From: Geitlerinema sp. P-1104
GTDB taxonomy: Bacteria; Cyanobacteriota; Cyanobacteriia; Cyanobacteriales; Geitlerinemataceae
Direction of reading: 5' to 3'
Assembly (NCBI GenBank): GCA_012911965.1
Contig: SMDP01000011.1
Span: forward strand, 2,187-39,290
DNA: 37,104 nt
In this document: positions 24,543 to 34,403 of the stretch, in pieces
How the letters are laid out: every line of letters begins with the position of its first letter
Numbering within the stretch: position 1 is the first letter of the stretch
Program-made: the position numbers and the translations under genes
Notes under the pieces: model-generated
Told to the model about the DNA's origin: nothing
Seen by the model: the letters and a program-made list of their open reading frames with translations, nothing else
Databases searched by the model: none

Positions 24543-26681
24543 ATGTCTCTCGAACGTGAAAATGAGCAACTACGCCGTCGTGTCGCCGAACTCGAACAAG
24601 AATTACAAGAGCGGAGGCGTTTTGAGGCCCAAATGGGGTCAATGACTCAGGATTTCACCAGCTCAGTTTTCTCAGACTCACTTGAGGCACAGTTAAACCC
24701 AGAAGATCGCCACTTTTGTCTGGATAGTCAACTGTTCCGTGCCTATGTTGAAGCGGCAAATGATATGGTCTATGCCGTCGATTTACAAGGCCAGTTGACC
24801 TTCATCAACTCCTATGGGGAACGGTTGCTCGGTTGTCCCCCTCAAGGCTGGCGGGGCAAAACCTATTTAGACTTTGTCGCCCCCCTCTATCGAGAGGTGA
24901 CGGCTCAAGCCTTTCAACGACTTTTAACCTACGGAGAACTGAAAGATTTTGAGTTTCAGGTTCAAAACAGCTATGGGACTTGTCTGGATTTAGAAGTCAA
25001 TGGCCGTCTCTTGTATCGCCAAGGGGTGTTAGTGGGGGGGTTAGGCATTGCCCGGGATATTACGGAGCGCAAACAGGTACAGCGCCAGTTGCAAATGTTT
25101 ATGAAAGCGGTGGATTCTGCCTATGATAGCACCACCATTGTGGCGCCCAATGGCACGATTATTTATGTGAATCCGGCAACTGCTCGAATGTTTGGCTATG
25201 AGCGAGAACGTTTGATTGGTCAACGAAGTACCTTGTTTTATCCCGAGGATGCTGTCATTTCAATGGAGTGGTTGCTCGAACAGGTTTTGGCTCATGAGCA
25301 ACTGGGTTGGAGTGGTGAGGTGACCTGTCAACGGGCTACGGGTGAGTGTTTTCCGGCCTTAATTTCTGTGGGCGTGATGCTACGGGATGATGGACTCACC
25401 ACGGCTGATCGGGCACATCTTAGTCCGGTTAATGTGGATCGAATTTTGCTGACCTGCCGCGATATTACGGAGCAAAAGCAGAATCAAGCAAAATTGGCGG
25501 CAACGAACTTAGAGCTAGAACGGGCTAGCCGGTTGAAATCGGTGTTTTTAGCCAATATGTCCCATGAGCTACGAACTCCTTTAACTTCGATTTTAGGGTT
25601 CTCTAATCTCTTGCTCCAAGAAATGTTTGGAGATATTAACTCTAAACAACGTCTTTATTTAGAGCGAGTTCACGAGAGTGGGGAGCATTTATTGAAGCTA
25701 ATTAGTGATGTTTTAGACCTGTCTAAAGTTGAGGCTGGGAAAATTGAGCTAATGCGCCATTCTCTGGCTGCTTCGCAAATTTGCAGTGAGGCGATCGCCC
25801 TAATGAGTGAGCAAGCTCGCCTGAAGCAGATTTCCCTGACCTTAGAGGTAGATCCCCCTGAGATACAGATCATGGCTGATGAGTTACGGTTACGGCAGAT
25901 GCTGTTGAATTTATTGTCAAATGCCATTAAGTTTTCCGACTCGAGGACGCAGGTGCAGCTAAAGATCGAACAGGATAGTACCTATGTTTACTTACGGGTT
26001 TGTGATCAGGGAATTGGCATTCCAGAACCGCAGCAAGCTCTATTATTCCAGCCCTTCCAACAGTTAGATAGTTCCCTGGCTCGTCATCATGAAGGAACCG
26101 GATTGGGTTTAGCCCTCACTCGTAAGCTGGCGGAACTTCACGGGGGAACGGTGACCTGTCATTCAACTCCAGGGGCGGGGAGCCAGTTTACGATTATCTT
26201 GCCTCGGGAGGCTCAACTTCCCAACGCCCCAATGGAGGACGTCCAGCAGTCGCCAACCCTGGCTAAGGGATCTCAGGTGGGGTCATGCTCCTTGCTACTG
26301 GTGGAAGATCATCAACATAATGCTCTGTTATTAACGGATATTTTACAGTTTTGGGGCTACCGGGTCACTCATGTCAAGGATGCCTATGAAGCTCTGGCTT
26401 GGTTGCAGGAGCATCGTCCTGATGCCATCCTGGTGGATATTCATTTACCGGAATTAGACGGACTGCAACTGACTCAAGAAGTGCGTCGGACTTTCGCTGA
26501 ACCGAGGATTCCCATCATTGCCATTACGGCCTTGGCCATGGCGGGCGATCGCCAACGCTGTTTAGAGGCCGGCTGTGACGACTATCTAACGAAACCCGTC
26601 AGTTGCGATCGCCTGGCCGAACTCCTGAAAAAATACCTTCAGGGTGACTCGGAACCGTCTCAAACCGTTGACGGACCCTAG
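24543..26681 (+). CDS. Soluble PAS-PAS hybrid histidine kinase with C-terminal receiver
   Basis: 712 residues. A short N-terminal coiled coil (1-31) precedes PAS domain 1 (about 62-175, ending [11 protein letters not shown]) and PAS domain 2 (about 183-312, ending [10 protein letters not shown]). Next are HisKA with H341 in [11 protein letters not shown], and HATPase with NLLSNAIKF (N box, about 456-464) and [13 protein letters not shown] (about 518-530). The C-terminal receiver (583-700) has D632 in [12 protein letters not shown] and K684 in LTKP. PAS2 carries an insert ([16 protein letters not shown]) before its last strand. There is no membrane span, so it senses a cytoplasmic cue; the ligand is unknown and no cofactor-binding Cys or His pattern is evident. 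No output regulator is adjacent. Confidence 0.95.
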   Translation: MSLERENEQLRRRVAELEQELQERRRFEAQMGSMTQDFTSSVFSDSLEAQLNPEDRHFCLDSQLFRAYVEAANDMVYAVDLQGQLTFINSYGERLLGCPPQGWRGKTYLDFVAPLYREVTAQAFQRLLTYGELKDFEFQVQNSYGTCLDLEVNGRLLYRQGVLVGGLGIARDITERKQVQRQLQMFMKAVDSAYDSTTIVAPNGTIIYVNPATARMFGYERERLIGQRSTLFYPEDAVISMEWLLEQVLAHEQLGWSGEVTCQRATGECFPALISVGVMLRDDGLTTADRAHLSPVNVDRILLTCRDITEQKQNQAKLAATNLELERASRLKSVFLANMSHELRTPLTSILGFSNLLLQEMFGDINSKQRLYLERVHESGEHLLKLISDVLDLSKVEAGKIELMRHSLAASQICSEAIALMSEQARLKQISLTLEVDPPEIQIMADELRLRQMLLNLLSNAIKFSDSRTQVQLKIEQDSTYVYLRVCDQGIGIPEPQQALLFQPFQQLDSSLARHHEGTGLGLALTRKLAELHGGTVTCHSTPGAGSQFTIILPREAQLPNAPMEDVQQSPTLAKGSQVGSCSLLLVEDHQHNALLLTDILQFWGYRVTHVKDAYEALAWLQEHRPDAILVDIHLPELDGLQLTQEVRRTFAEPRIPIIAITALAMAGDRQRCLEAGCDDYLTKPVSCDRLAELLKKYLQGDSEPSQTVDGP

Positions 26682-26809
26682 ATCTATCGGTTGATCCATC
26701 CTCAGGGCGATCGCCACGGTACAATCTGATTTATCATAGAGCGGCGGGTTGGGGACTGTGTCATCTTCACCCAGTCGCCACCCCTCAATTTTTGAATCTA
26801 GGCAATTTC

Positions 26810-27670
26810 ATGACGTGTTTAAACGGTCTTCTGGCGTTTCAGTTTGCCTCGCCAGGCCCGGTTTTGTTTGAGTTGGGCCCGCTCACCATCCGTTGGTATG
26901 GGTTTCTCATTGCTAGTGCCGTGCTGTTGGGGGTAACTCTAGCTCAGTTTTTAGCCCCAAAACGGGGACTGAACCCGGAGTTAATCGGAGACTTTGCCAT
27001 TTGGGGATTACTCGGGGCCATTCCGATGGCGCGTCTGTACTATGTTTTGTTTCAATGGCAGGCCTACGCCGATCGCCCGGCTCAAGTCTTTGCCATTTGG
27101 CGCGGCGGTATTGCCATTCACGGCGCGATTCTGGGAGGAGTTCTGGCGGGAGTGCTATTTGCCCGGAAACAACGGATCTCGTTTTGGCAACTGTTTGATA
27201 TCATTACCCCGTCGATTATTCTCGGACAAGCCATTGGACGGTGGGGGAACTTCTTTAACTCAGAAGCATTTGGCCGACCCACTGACCTGCCCTGGAAGCT
27301 TTATATTCCGGCGGCAATGCGTCCATCTCAATATATGCAAGAGGCCTACTTTCATCCCACATTTCTCTATGAATCCTTGTGGAACTTGCTGATTTTTGCC
27401 CTCCTACTCTGGCTGTTTTTTCAAGGACAACGGGGTAAGCTTCTTTTAAAACCCGGCGCCTTGTTTCTCAGTTATGCGATCGCCTATAGTCTCGGTCGTT
27501 TGGCCATTGAAGGCTTACGCATTGATAGTCTGATGCTTGGACCGCTGCGTGTGGCTCAACTGGTGAGTCTTGGGGGCATTCTTCTGGGAGTCGTTGGCTT
27601 GCTCTGGCTTTATGTCTTAGGACGCTCCCTACCGGATGTCGTTCCTCAAAATAAATCGGCTGCATCTTAG
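26810..27670 (+). CDS. lgt: Prolipoprotein diacylglyceryl transferase
   Basis: 286 residues from the ATG at 26810; a TTG at 26792 would add six residues. About seven membrane spans are predicted. Conserved elements are IRWYGFLIA (27-35), the loop [12 protein letters not shown] with H104, and the signature [13 protein letters not shown] (143-155). The C-terminal [18 protein letters not shown] is also typical. The enzyme moves diacylglycerol from phosphatidylglycerol onto the lipobox Cys of prolipoproteins in the inner membrane. It lies directly upstream of the Pho box and of pstS, whose product is one of its likely substrates. Confidence 0.97.
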   Translation: MTCLNGLLAFQFASPGPVLFELGPLTIRWYGFLIASAVLLGVTLAQFLAPKRGLNPELIGDFAIWGLLGAIPMARLYYVLFQWQAYADRPAQVFAIWRGGIAIHGAILGGVLAGVLFARKQRISFWQLFDIITPSIILGQAIGRWGNFFNSEAFGRPTDLPWKLYIPAAMRPSQYMQEAYFHPTFLYESLWNLLIFALLLWLFFQGQRGKLLLKPGALFLSYAIAYSLGRLAIEGLRIDSLMLGPLRVAQLVSLGGILLGVVGLLWLYVLGRSLPDVVPQNKSAAS

Positions 27671-27715
27671 GGTGAAGAGGATTCTAATGGCAAATTTCTA
27701 AAATTTAGGGACAAC

Positions 27716-27746
27716 CTTAACCTTATCTTCACCTGGTATCTATAGA
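27716..27746 (+). promoter_or_regulatory. Pho box and -10 of pstS promoter
   Basis: Two direct repeats, CTTAACCT (27716-27723) and CTTCACCT (27727-27734), stand exactly 11 bp apart with a TAT spacer. They match the cyanobacterial SphR/PhoB box unit (PyTTAAPyPyT/A). A -10-like TATAGA lies at 27741-27746, placing the box where an activator replaces the -35. It predicts induction of pstS, and probably pstCAB, under phosphate limitation. Confidence 0.75.
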
Positions 27747-27815
27747 ATCTAGCCTGGCGACGACTGTGCGATCGCGCCAACCATTGGTTAAATTAAAGAG
27801 AGAGTCGAGTACGTT

Positions 27816-28892
27816 ATGGTTTTTAAGGGACGTGTTTTCCTCGGCGCCTTGGCTGCGCTGACCGCTGGATTAACCGCGTGTGGTCCAGGGGAACCCCCTG
27901 ACCCCAATCAAGCTGCTGGGGGGGGTGGAACGATTGCCATCAGTGGTGCAGGAGCGACATTCCCAGCACCCCTATTTCAGCGTTGGTTTGATACCTACAA
28001 CCGGGAAGTCGATTCCCGAGTTCAGGTCAGTTACCAGTCTGTGGGTAGCGGTGCCGGACTAGAACAATACATCAACGGAACTGTAGATTTTGGTGCTAGT
28101 GAAGCGCCCATGCAGGGCGATCGCCTAGAATCTTTCCGAGAACGCTTTCCTTTTGAACCTCTACAACTGCCCCTCGTGGGTGGGTATGTTGTCTTTGCCT
28201 ATAACCTGCCTGGAGTCGACGAAGAATTGCAGTTCTCTCGGGATACCTATTGCGGGATGGTCGGAGGGACGATTACCAACTGGAATGATCCGGCCATTGC
28301 CGGGGATAACCCCGGGGTTGATTTCCCTGACTTGCCCGTTACCTGGGTTCACCGTTCCGACGGTTCAGGAACCACCTTTGTCTTCACCAACCACATGGAC
28401 ACCATTTGCCCGGATTGGCCTGCTGGTGCAGGAACATCCGTAGATTGGCCCGTAGGCATTGGCGGTCAAGGAAATGAAGGCGTTGCTGCCGCCATTTCTC
28501 AGAACGAAGGGGCATTGGGTTATGTTTCCTACGCCTTTGCCCAGCTCAATGAGATTCCCGTGGCCCGGATTGAAAATGCGGCCGGAAACTTCCCCGATCC
28601 CCTGCCGGCGAATGCCTCTTTGGCCTTTGAAGGGGAAGATATCCCAGAAGACTTTGCACTCCTGGTTCCTGACCCTCAACACCCGGATGCCTATCCCATC
28701 TCCGGGCTAGTGTGGGTGTTGGTGTATCGCGAGTATGACGATGCCGAAAAATGGGAAGCCCTTAAAGAGGTCTTTGAATGGGCAATCGGCCCCGAGGGCC
28801 AGGCCATTACCGAAGAACTCTTCTACGTTCCTATGCCCGCTAGCCTCATTGAGCGTATCCAAGAAGAACTCGATGCTGTCAATGCTGGATAA
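27816..28892 (+). CDS. pstS: Phosphate-binding lipoprotein PstS
   Basis: 358 residues. The signal peptide ends in the lipobox LTAC with C22, followed by a flexible linker rich in Pro and Gly. The mature domain has the PstS pattern: ISGAGATFPAPLFQRWFDTY, the phosphate-contact loop YQSVGSGAGLEQYI, DFGASEAPM and VHRSDGSGTTFVFTNH. It binds inorganic phosphate outside the inner membrane and delivers it to PstCAB. It sits 3' of a Pho box, and a strong hairpin separates it from pstC, which may keep pstS mRNA more abundant than the rest of the operon. Confidence 0.97.
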   Translation: MVFKGRVFLGALAALTAGLTACGPGEPPDPNQAAGGGGTIAISGAGATFPAPLFQRWFDTYNREVDSRVQVSYQSVGSGAGLEQYINGTVDFGASEAPMQGDRLESFRERFPFEPLQLPLVGGYVVFAYNLPGVDEELQFSRDTYCGMVGGTITNWNDPAIAGDNPGVDFPDLPVTWVHRSDGSGTTFVFTNHMDTICPDWPAGAGTSVDWPVGIGGQGNEGVAAAISQNEGALGYVSYAFAQLNEIPVARIENAAGNFPDPLPANASLAFEGEDIPEDFALLVPDPQHPDAYPISGLVWVLVYREYDDAEKWEALKEVFEWAIGPEGQAITEELFYVPMPASLIERIQEELDAVNAG

Positions 28893-28908
28893 CCTCTAAC
28901 ATAACTAA

Positions 28909-28939
28909 CCCCCTAAGCGATGTAGCGTGGCTTAGGGGG
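28909..28939 (+). other. pstS-pstC intergenic hairpin
   Basis: CCCCCTAAG (28909-28917) pairs perfectly with CTTAGGGGG (28931-28939), a 9-bp stem with a 13-nt loop. No T tract follows, so it is more likely an mRNA-stabilising or partial-termination element than a full terminator. The G run mimics a ribosome-binding site for the ATG at 28942 but is sequestered in the stem, which favours the pstC start at 28984. Confidence 0.65.
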
Positions 28940-28983
28940 GCATGACTCTGATTCACCTATTTGCCTGTCCCGTTAACACGACT

Positions 28984-29961
28984 ATGACTTCAGGAACCGA
29001 CCGTGATTTCGCCAGTTCCGGCAAATCTCTTGATATTTATAAACGTGCCTCGACCGCGAGAATCCTTGATTTAGGCTTCTGGGGACTCACCCTCAGTTTA
29101 GCCATTGGCGGTGGTGCTGTTCTAATTTGGATTATTCTGCAAACGGCGATCGCCGGCTGGCCGGCTATGCAGCTATTTGGGTTGCGTTTCCTTGTCAACA
29201 CCAGTTGGGACCCCGTTAACAACATCTACGGCGTTCTACCGCAAATTTATGGAACCCTAGTCACAACCTTCATTGCCCTGATTGTAGCCATTCCCGTCGG
29301 AGTGGGTACCGCCGTCTTCCTCACCGAAGATTTTGTCCCCAAATTCATTCGTACTCCCATTGCCTTTGCCATTGAACTAATTGTGGCCATTCCCAGTGTG
29401 GTCTTGGGGATTTGGGGGATTTTTGTCCTGGTTCCCGCCTTACGGCCCTTCTTCCGTTTCCTCAACAGCTCCTTAGGCTGGCTACCTTTTTTTGGTGGTG
29501 GTGCTCCCCGAGGCAATAACCTTCTATTGGTAGGACTCGTCTTGGCCCTCATGATTACCCCCGTGATTGCCTCTCTGACCCGCAGCACCTTTGAAGTCTT
29601 GCCCAGTGAACTGCGTCAAGGCTCCTTAGCTCTTGGGGCAACTCGTTGGGAAACCATTTTACGGGTGATGATTCCGGCTGGACTATCAGGAATTATCAGT
29701 TCCATCATGTTGGCGATGGGCCGAGCTATGGGAGAAACCATGGTAGCGGCGATGTTGGTCGGCAATGCCAACCGTATTAACGCCTCAATCTTACAACCGG
29801 GGTCAACCATTACAGGGTTAATTGCCTCCCAGTTTGGGGAAGCCGGGCGCACTCAAGTTGCTGCCCTCATGTATGCCGGGGTCGTTTTGATGATCTTATC
29901 TCTATTGGTCAACATTGTTGCCGAACTCATCATTCGTCGCTATCAAAATATTGAGGGCTAA
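28984..29961 (+). CDS. pstC: Phosphate ABC transporter permease PstC
   Basis: 325 residues from the ATG at 28984 (MTSGTDRDFASSGKSLDIYK). The ATG at 28942 lies against the intergenic hairpin and is less likely. About six membrane spans are predicted. The PstC-type segments are GLRFLVNTSWDPVNNIYGVLPQIYGTL, FIRTPIAFAIELIVAIPSVVLGIWG and the ABC-interaction loop region LALGATRWETILRVMIPAGLSG, ending RAMGETMVAAMLVGN. It forms the inner-membrane channel with PstA, in the order pstS-pstC-pstA-pstB. Confidence 0.96.
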   Translation: MTSGTDRDFASSGKSLDIYKRASTARILDLGFWGLTLSLAIGGGAVLIWIILQTAIAGWPAMQLFGLRFLVNTSWDPVNNIYGVLPQIYGTLVTTFIALIVAIPVGVGTAVFLTEDFVPKFIRTPIAFAIELIVAIPSVVLGIWGIFVLVPALRPFFRFLNSSLGWLPFFGGGAPRGNNLLLVGLVLALMITPVIASLTRSTFEVLPSELRQGSLALGATRWETILRVMIPAGLSGIISSIMLAMGRAMGETMVAAMLVGNANRINASILQPGSTITGLIASQFGEAGRTQVAALMYAGVVLMILSLLVNIVAELIIRRYQNIEG

Positions 29962-30027
29962 ACGGCAACATCAATTGGCTGATTTATTTGTTCAATCCAA
30001 TACCTAGAAGCATCATTCAAACGTCCT

Positions 30028-30927
30028 ATGGGGAGTCTTCCAGATACAACCGAGAATCAAGCCTTTGAAGTCCCCGACTTGACCTCAAAGGCCATCAGTG
30101 GCAACCGAGCTATCCTCGGTAAAGTCCTAACTGTTGTGAGCGGTCTCTGTGCGGCGTTGCTCATCGTGCCACTGTTACTGTTACTGATTAACATCTTTAA
30201 TAAGGGTCTGTCTCGCATTACTCCAGAACTGTTTACCGAACTACCTCCACCACCGGGGTTGACAGAAGGGGGAATTGGTCATGCCATTATCGGCAGTATC
30301 ATGACCCTATCGATTGCAGCGGCTGTGAGTTTCCCTTTTGGGGTGTTAGCAGCTATTTATTTGGCAGAATTTGGTCGAGGAACCCGGATTGCTTACCTGG
30401 TCAAATTTTCTGCCAACGTACTAACGGGGGTTCCGGCCATCCTCTGCGGACTATTTGCCTATAGCGTTGTGGTGGTTCCCCTGGGCTATTTTTCGGCATT
30501 TTCAGGGGGGATTGCCCTCGGGGTATTGATGTTACCAATTGTCATTCGTTCTACTGAGGAATCCCTATTACTCGTTCCTATGGAAATGCGGCAGGCAGCA
30601 ATTGGCATTGGGGCAACGCGCTTCCAAACTATCATGAAAATCACCCTGCCAGCGGCGTTACCCGCAATTGTCACTGGGTTAGTGTTATCACTAGCGCGGG
30701 CGGCAGGGGAAGCCGCTCCCCTCTTGTTTACTGCGTTTAACAATAGTTTCTGGTCAACCGATCCAAGGGGTCCAATTGCCACTCTACCAGTGTTGATCTA
30801 TTTCTTTTCTATTGTTCCCTTCAAGGCACAGCAAGAATTGGCTTGGGCAGCGGCTTTAGTCTTGATTGTAATTGTCTTGATTAGTAGCTTACTCGGCCGG
30901 CTGTTGATCCGCGCTAAGCGCATTTAA
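30028..30927 (+). CDS. pstA: Phosphate ABC transporter permease PstA
   Basis: 299 residues with about six membrane spans. Family patterns include LTEGGIGHAIIGSIMTLSIA, AIYLAEFGRGTRIAYLVKF, TGVPAILCGLFAYSVVVVPL, the EAA-like loop AAIGIGATRFQTIMKITLPAALP and the signature RAAGEAAPLLFTAF. It pairs with PstC to form the phosphate channel. It starts 66 nt after pstC, and pstB follows after 90 nt, all on the same strand. Confidence 0.96.
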   Translation: MGSLPDTTENQAFEVPDLTSKAISGNRAILGKVLTVVSGLCAALLIVPLLLLLINIFNKGLSRITPELFTELPPPPGLTEGGIGHAIIGSIMTLSIAAAVSFPFGVLAAIYLAEFGRGTRIAYLVKFSANVLTGVPAILCGLFAYSVVVVPLGYFSAFSGGIALGVLMLPIVIRSTEESLLLVPMEMRQAAIGIGATRFQTIMKITLPAALPAIVTGLVLSLARAAGEAAPLLFTAFNNSFWSTDPRGPIATLPVLIYFFSIVPFKAQQELAWAAALVLIVIVLISSLLGRLLIRAKRI

Positions 30928-31017
30928 GGGAATGTCCCCTATTGTTGATCGGGCAGCTGAGCCATTGGTTTGATGTCCTAGTCGGCAAATCATTGTTTTT
31001 TTGAGGTTTTTTATCTT

Positions 31018-31851
31018 ATGGTTTCTGATTCTTCCCATCAATCTCAATCCTTCAAAGATTCCCAAGCAATGTCGCCTGATGCGGCGCTGAGAACTGAGGA
31101 TCTTCATGTTTTTTATGGTGATAATTTAGCGGTGCGGGAGGTGACTTTAAAAATCCCTAAAAACCGTGTTGTTGCCTTTATTGGTCCTTCTGGCTGCGGT
31201 AAAAGTACCGTGCTGCGCTGCTTCAACCGCATGAATGATTTAATTGCTGGGGCGCGGGTAGAAGGAAAGATTACCTTCTATGATGTGGATTTATATGCCA
31301 AATCCGTGGACCCGGTATCCGTGCGGCGGCGAATTGGTATGGTGTTCCAAAAACCCAACCCATTCCCCAAGTCCATTTTTGAGAACATCGCCTTTGGGGC
31401 CCGCATTAATGGCTATAAGGGTGATATGGATGAACTCGTCGAAAAGTCGTTGCGGAAGGCGGCCATTTGGGATGAGGTGAAAGATAAACTCAAGGAGAGT
31501 GGCTTGGCGTTGTCTGGGGGACAACAACAACGGCTTTGTATTGCGCGGGCGATCGCCCTCTCGCCAGATGTGATTCTCATGGATGAACCCTGTTCGGCCC
31601 TAGACCCCATCTCGACGATGCGGGTTGAGGAACTCATCCATGAACTCAAGCAGCAATACACGATTGTAATTGTCACCCACAATATGCACCAAGCCTCACG
31701 GGTGTCCGATCTGACGGCATTTTATAACGCAGAAGCTACCCAGAAAGGCAATAAGGTGGGCTATTTGGTGGAATACGATGAAACCACTAAAATTTTCCAC
31801 AATCCGGCTCGTCAGGAAACTCAGGACTATGTGAGTGGTCGTTTCGGTTAA
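31018..31851 (+). CDS. pstB: Phosphate ABC transporter ATPase PstB
   Basis: 277 residues. Walker A is GPSGCGKST (56-64), followed by the PstB-typical CFNRMNDL. The Q loop lies at [19 protein letters not shown], the ABC signature at LSGGQQQR (165-172) and Walker B at VILMDEP (185-191) with SALDPIS. The switch His is in [10 protein letters not shown]. It powers phosphate import through PstCA on the cytoplasmic face of the membrane. An N-terminal extension of about 25 residues is polar and weakly conserved. It is the last gene of the operon; no phoU is adjacent. Confidence 0.97.
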   Translation: MVSDSSHQSQSFKDSQAMSPDAALRTEDLHVFYGDNLAVREVTLKIPKNRVVAFIGPSGCGKSTVLRCFNRMNDLIAGARVEGKITFYDVDLYAKSVDPVSVRRRIGMVFQKPNPFPKSIFENIAFGARINGYKGDMDELVEKSLRKAAIWDEVKDKLKESGLALSGGQQQRLCIARAIALSPDVILMDEPCSALDPISTMRVEELIHELKQQYTIVIVTHNMHQASRVSDLTAFYNAEATQKGNKVGYLVEYDETTKIFHNPARQETQDYVSGRFG

Positions 31852-31855
31852 TCCC

Positions 31856-31885
31856 GGTAGGGGCGAAAAATCTTTCGCCCCTATC
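31856..31885. terminator. Bidirectional stem-loop between pstB and thiD
   Basis: TAGGGGCGAAA (31858-31868) pairs perfectly with TTTCGCCCCTA (31873-31883) around an AATC loop. Two more outer pairs (one G-T) extend it to about 13 bp. It sits 6 nt after pstB and just past the thiD stop, where convergent transcripts meet. No strong T tract is present. Its TAGGGGCG...CGCCCCTA arms resemble the repeat family at 35271-35391, so it may be a captured palindromic repeat that serves as a terminator. Confidence 0.65.
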
Positions 31886-31889
31886 CCTA

Positions 31890-32729
31890 TCATTGCGGGG
31901 ATGGGAGTAGGGGGAAGTAATGGCCCACCGGGCCCTGGCCTTCACCAATTGCCAAAGCATGGTGCAAGGCTTGGGTGAGATAGGTTTTAGCTTGTTTAGT
32001 TGCCTCAAGGGGACTCTGTTCTAGGGCCAGATTGGCCGTCATGGCGGCAGAAATGGTGCAGCCGGTTCCGTGGGTGTGATGGGTTCCGACGGTTTCGGTA
32101 CTGAGAACTTCTAGGGTATCACCATCGAACCAGACATCCACACCGCAGAGTTTCCCCCGCATTCCGCCTCCTTTGATTAATACAGCCTGACTGCCGAGTT
32201 TAAAGATGATTTCGGCGGCGGCTTTCATGTCGTCGAGAGTATGAATCTCTTGCTTGGCCAGGATTTGGGCTTCGTAGCGGTTGGGAGTGAGGATGGTGGC
32301 TTGGGGAATCAGGCGATCGCGTAGAGTGGCGATCGCCGCGTCGTCAATCAGACAGACCCCCGTGCGAGAGACCATCACCGGGTCCACCACCAGGCGATCG
32401 CAGTCGCAGGCCTGCAACCGCTCAGCCACCACCATCATAATCTCGGCGTTGAGCAGCATCCCGGTTTTTATGGCATCTACGCCAATATCATTGACAACAG
32501 CGTCAATCTGTGCTAACACACTTTCCGGAGGCAACGCATCAACTCGGGTCACACTGAGGGTATTTTGAGCCGTAATACAGGTGAGGGCGCTAGTTCCATG
32601 GACACAGTGGAAGGCGAAGGTTCGCAAATCCGCCTGAATCCCGGCCCCGCCACCACTATCAGATCCGGCGATCGTCAGGGCCACCGGAACCTTAGCCGAG
32701 GGTTGGGCCGCTCTCGGACGCTGTACCAT
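31890..32729 (-). CDS. thiD: Hydroxymethylpyrimidine/phosphomethylpyrimidine kinase
   Basis: 279 residues of the ribokinase-like fold. Motifs are VALTIAGSDSGGGAGIQADL (16-35), TCITAQNTLSVT, DAIKTGMLL, VVDPVMVSRTG, ILTPNRYEAQIL, the anion-hole region GTHHTHGTGCTISAAM and TYLTQALHHA near the C-terminus. It phosphorylates HMP and HMP-P in thiamin synthesis in the cytoplasm. It begins 3 nt after the ftsZ stop, so it is probably co-transcribed with ftsZ although the functions differ. Confidence 0.96.
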   Translation of the reverse strand: MVQRPRAAQPSAKVPVALTIAGSDSGGGAGIQADLRTFAFHCVHGTSALTCITAQNTLSVTRVDALPPESVLAQIDAVVNDIGVDAIKTGMLLNAEIMMVVAERLQACDCDRLVVDPVMVSRTGVCLIDDAAIATLRDRLIPQATILTPNRYEAQILAKQEIHTLDDMKAAAEIIFKLGSQAVLIKGGGMRGKLCGVDVWFDGDTLEVLSTETVGTHHTHGTGCTISAAMTANLALEQSPLEATKQAKTYLTQALHHALAIGEGQGPVGHYFPLLPSPQ

Positions 32730-32732
32730 GCC

Positions 32733-34001
32733 CTATTCCCGTCCCCGCCGCCGTTGCAAGAACTCAGGAATATCGAGGCCCACCCCAAAGCGAGGAGGAG
32801 GGGAGCCAACGGGATCACGGGGAGCGGGAGGAATATAATCGCTCGATCGCGTCGGTTCGGGCGTTTGGGCCACGCGATTAGCATCATAGCCCTGACTCTG
32901 CCCCGAAAAACCGGTTGCAATCACCGTCATCTTCACTTCCCCTTGCATCCGTTCATCCAAAACAGCCCCAAAGATGATATTGGCATTGGGATCAACCACT
33001 TCATAGATCGTTTCCGCCGCCGCTGTCACCTCATGCAGGGTTAAATCCATGCCCCCAGTGATATTAAAGACCACCCCCTGGGCCCCCTCAATAGACGCTT
33101 CCAGCAAGGGAGAGGAAATGGCCGCAGCAGCCGCTTCTCGGGCCCGGGACTTGCCAGAGCCTTGGCCAATCCCCATCATCGCCGAACCCGCATCCGCCAT
33201 GACGGCGCGAATATCGGCAAAGTCCACATTCACCAAGCCGGGGATGGTAATAATATCGGAAATCCCCTGAACCCCCTGACGTAGAATCTCATCGGCATAG
33301 CGGAAAGCGTCTTGAACTGGGGTTTGCTCAGGAATTACCGCTAACAACTTATCATTGGGAATCACAATCAGGGTATCGACCCGACTTTGTAAGGCTTCAA
33401 TCCCTTGTTTTGCCTGTTCCGAACGGCGGCGGCCCTCAAACAGGAAGGGACGGGTGACAATCCCCACGGTCAACGCACCGGCTTCCTTAGCCAGCTCAGC
33501 CACAATTGGGGCGGCCCCAGTTCCTGTTCCGCCCCCCATTCCTGCCGTAATAAAGACCAAATCCGCCCCTTCAAGAGCAGCCATCAGTTCATCACGGCAT
33601 TCTTCAGCCGCTTTCTGTCCAATGGCAGGATTACCACCTGCACCTAAGCCTCGGGTAATTTTTTGCCCAATCTGCATCCGTTTGGCGGAGGTGGCGTGAA
33701 CCAACGACTGAGCGTCGGTGTTTACCGTCCAAAACTCGATCCCCGAGAGTTCCGAGGCAATCATGCGGTTGACAGCATTTCCCCCACCACCGCCAACGCC
33801 GATGACCTTGATTTTTGCCTCATTACTGGGCTGGATTGAGGCGGGAGTGGGGGTTTCCTGGGGAACTCGCCGGTCTTCAGAACGCTCTCCATACAAGCCC
33901 GCGTTGCCGAAGGGGTTAGGGTTATCTGCGGCGGCTGGAAAATTCGATTGTCCCTCAGAAGGGGGGGTTGGATGCGACGCGAGTTGACTGTTTGAGGTCA
34001 T
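32733..34001 (-). CDS. ftsZ: Cell division protein FtsZ
   Basis: 422 residues. A variable N-terminal extension of about 60 residues (Pro/Asn-rich) precedes the tubulin-like core: [18 protein letters not shown] (64-81), the tubulin signature [10 protein letters not shown] (157-166) and the T7 loop region [11 protein letters not shown]. The C-terminal linker ends in the conserved peptide IPEFLQRRR, which binds membrane tethers. FtsZ polymerises with GTP to form the division ring. Upstream lie a 402-nt gene-free region and ftsQ on the same strand. The long N-terminal extension is usual for cyanobacteria. Confidence 0.98.
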   Translation of the reverse strand: MTSNSQLASHPTPPSEGQSNFPAAADNPNPFGNAGLYGERSEDRRVPQETPTPASIQPSNEAKIKVIGVGGGGGNAVNRMIASELSGIEFWTVNTDAQSLVHATSAKRMQIGQKITRGLGAGGNPAIGQKAAEECRDELMAALEGADLVFITAGMGGGTGTGAAPIVAELAKEAGALTVGIVTRPFLFEGRRRSEQAKQGIEALQSRVDTLIVIPNDKLLAVIPEQTPVQDAFRYADEILRQGVQGISDIITIPGLVNVDFADIRAVMADAGSAMMGIGQGSGKSRAREAAAAAISSPLLEASIEGAQGVVFNITGGMDLTLHEVTAAAETIYEVVDPNANIIFGAVLDERMQGEVKMTVIATGFSGQSQGYDANRVAQTPEPTRSSDYIPPAPRDPVGSPPPRFGVGLDIPEFLQRRRGRE

Positions 34002-34403
34002 TGGAATCGAGCGAAATCGGTTAACAAGAAGTTTCGAGGTTCGGCAACTGAAACGTCAACAGTACGGTGCAAGGAATTTCGGCGATCGCGCTTCAGGCAG
34101 GTCAGAGCTTGGGGTTAGGGTTCCAGGAGGAACACCCACCCGAGACTCAGGGCCGCCCTAGACGTAATCAGCGGTGAACACACCGACGGCGTAAGGATGG
34201 GTTATCCAAATTGAGAGGGAATCCGTCTGAAGTTTAACATTTTTCAGGGGTTGCCTCCTTTCCTGAACTGAGAAATCTCTAAGTAAGGAGATGGCCAGCT
34301 CAAGACCTTATCTATCTAAGGCGTGCGATCGCCCCATTGAGGAGATAAACAACGCCGACTCGACCGGAGAATAACCCATCATACCAACAACTGGCAAGGC
34401 CAT
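34002..34403 (-). promoter_or_regulatory. Gene-free ftsQ-ftsZ gap (ftsZ leader)
   Basis: No gene is visible in 402 nt. A hairpin, GTTCC (34120-34124)/GGAAC (34129-34133), extends through GG/CC pairs past a bulged A. The region probably holds ftsZ promoters, as independent ftsZ transcription is common, but I cannot point to one convincing -10/-35 pair. Confidence 0.4.
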
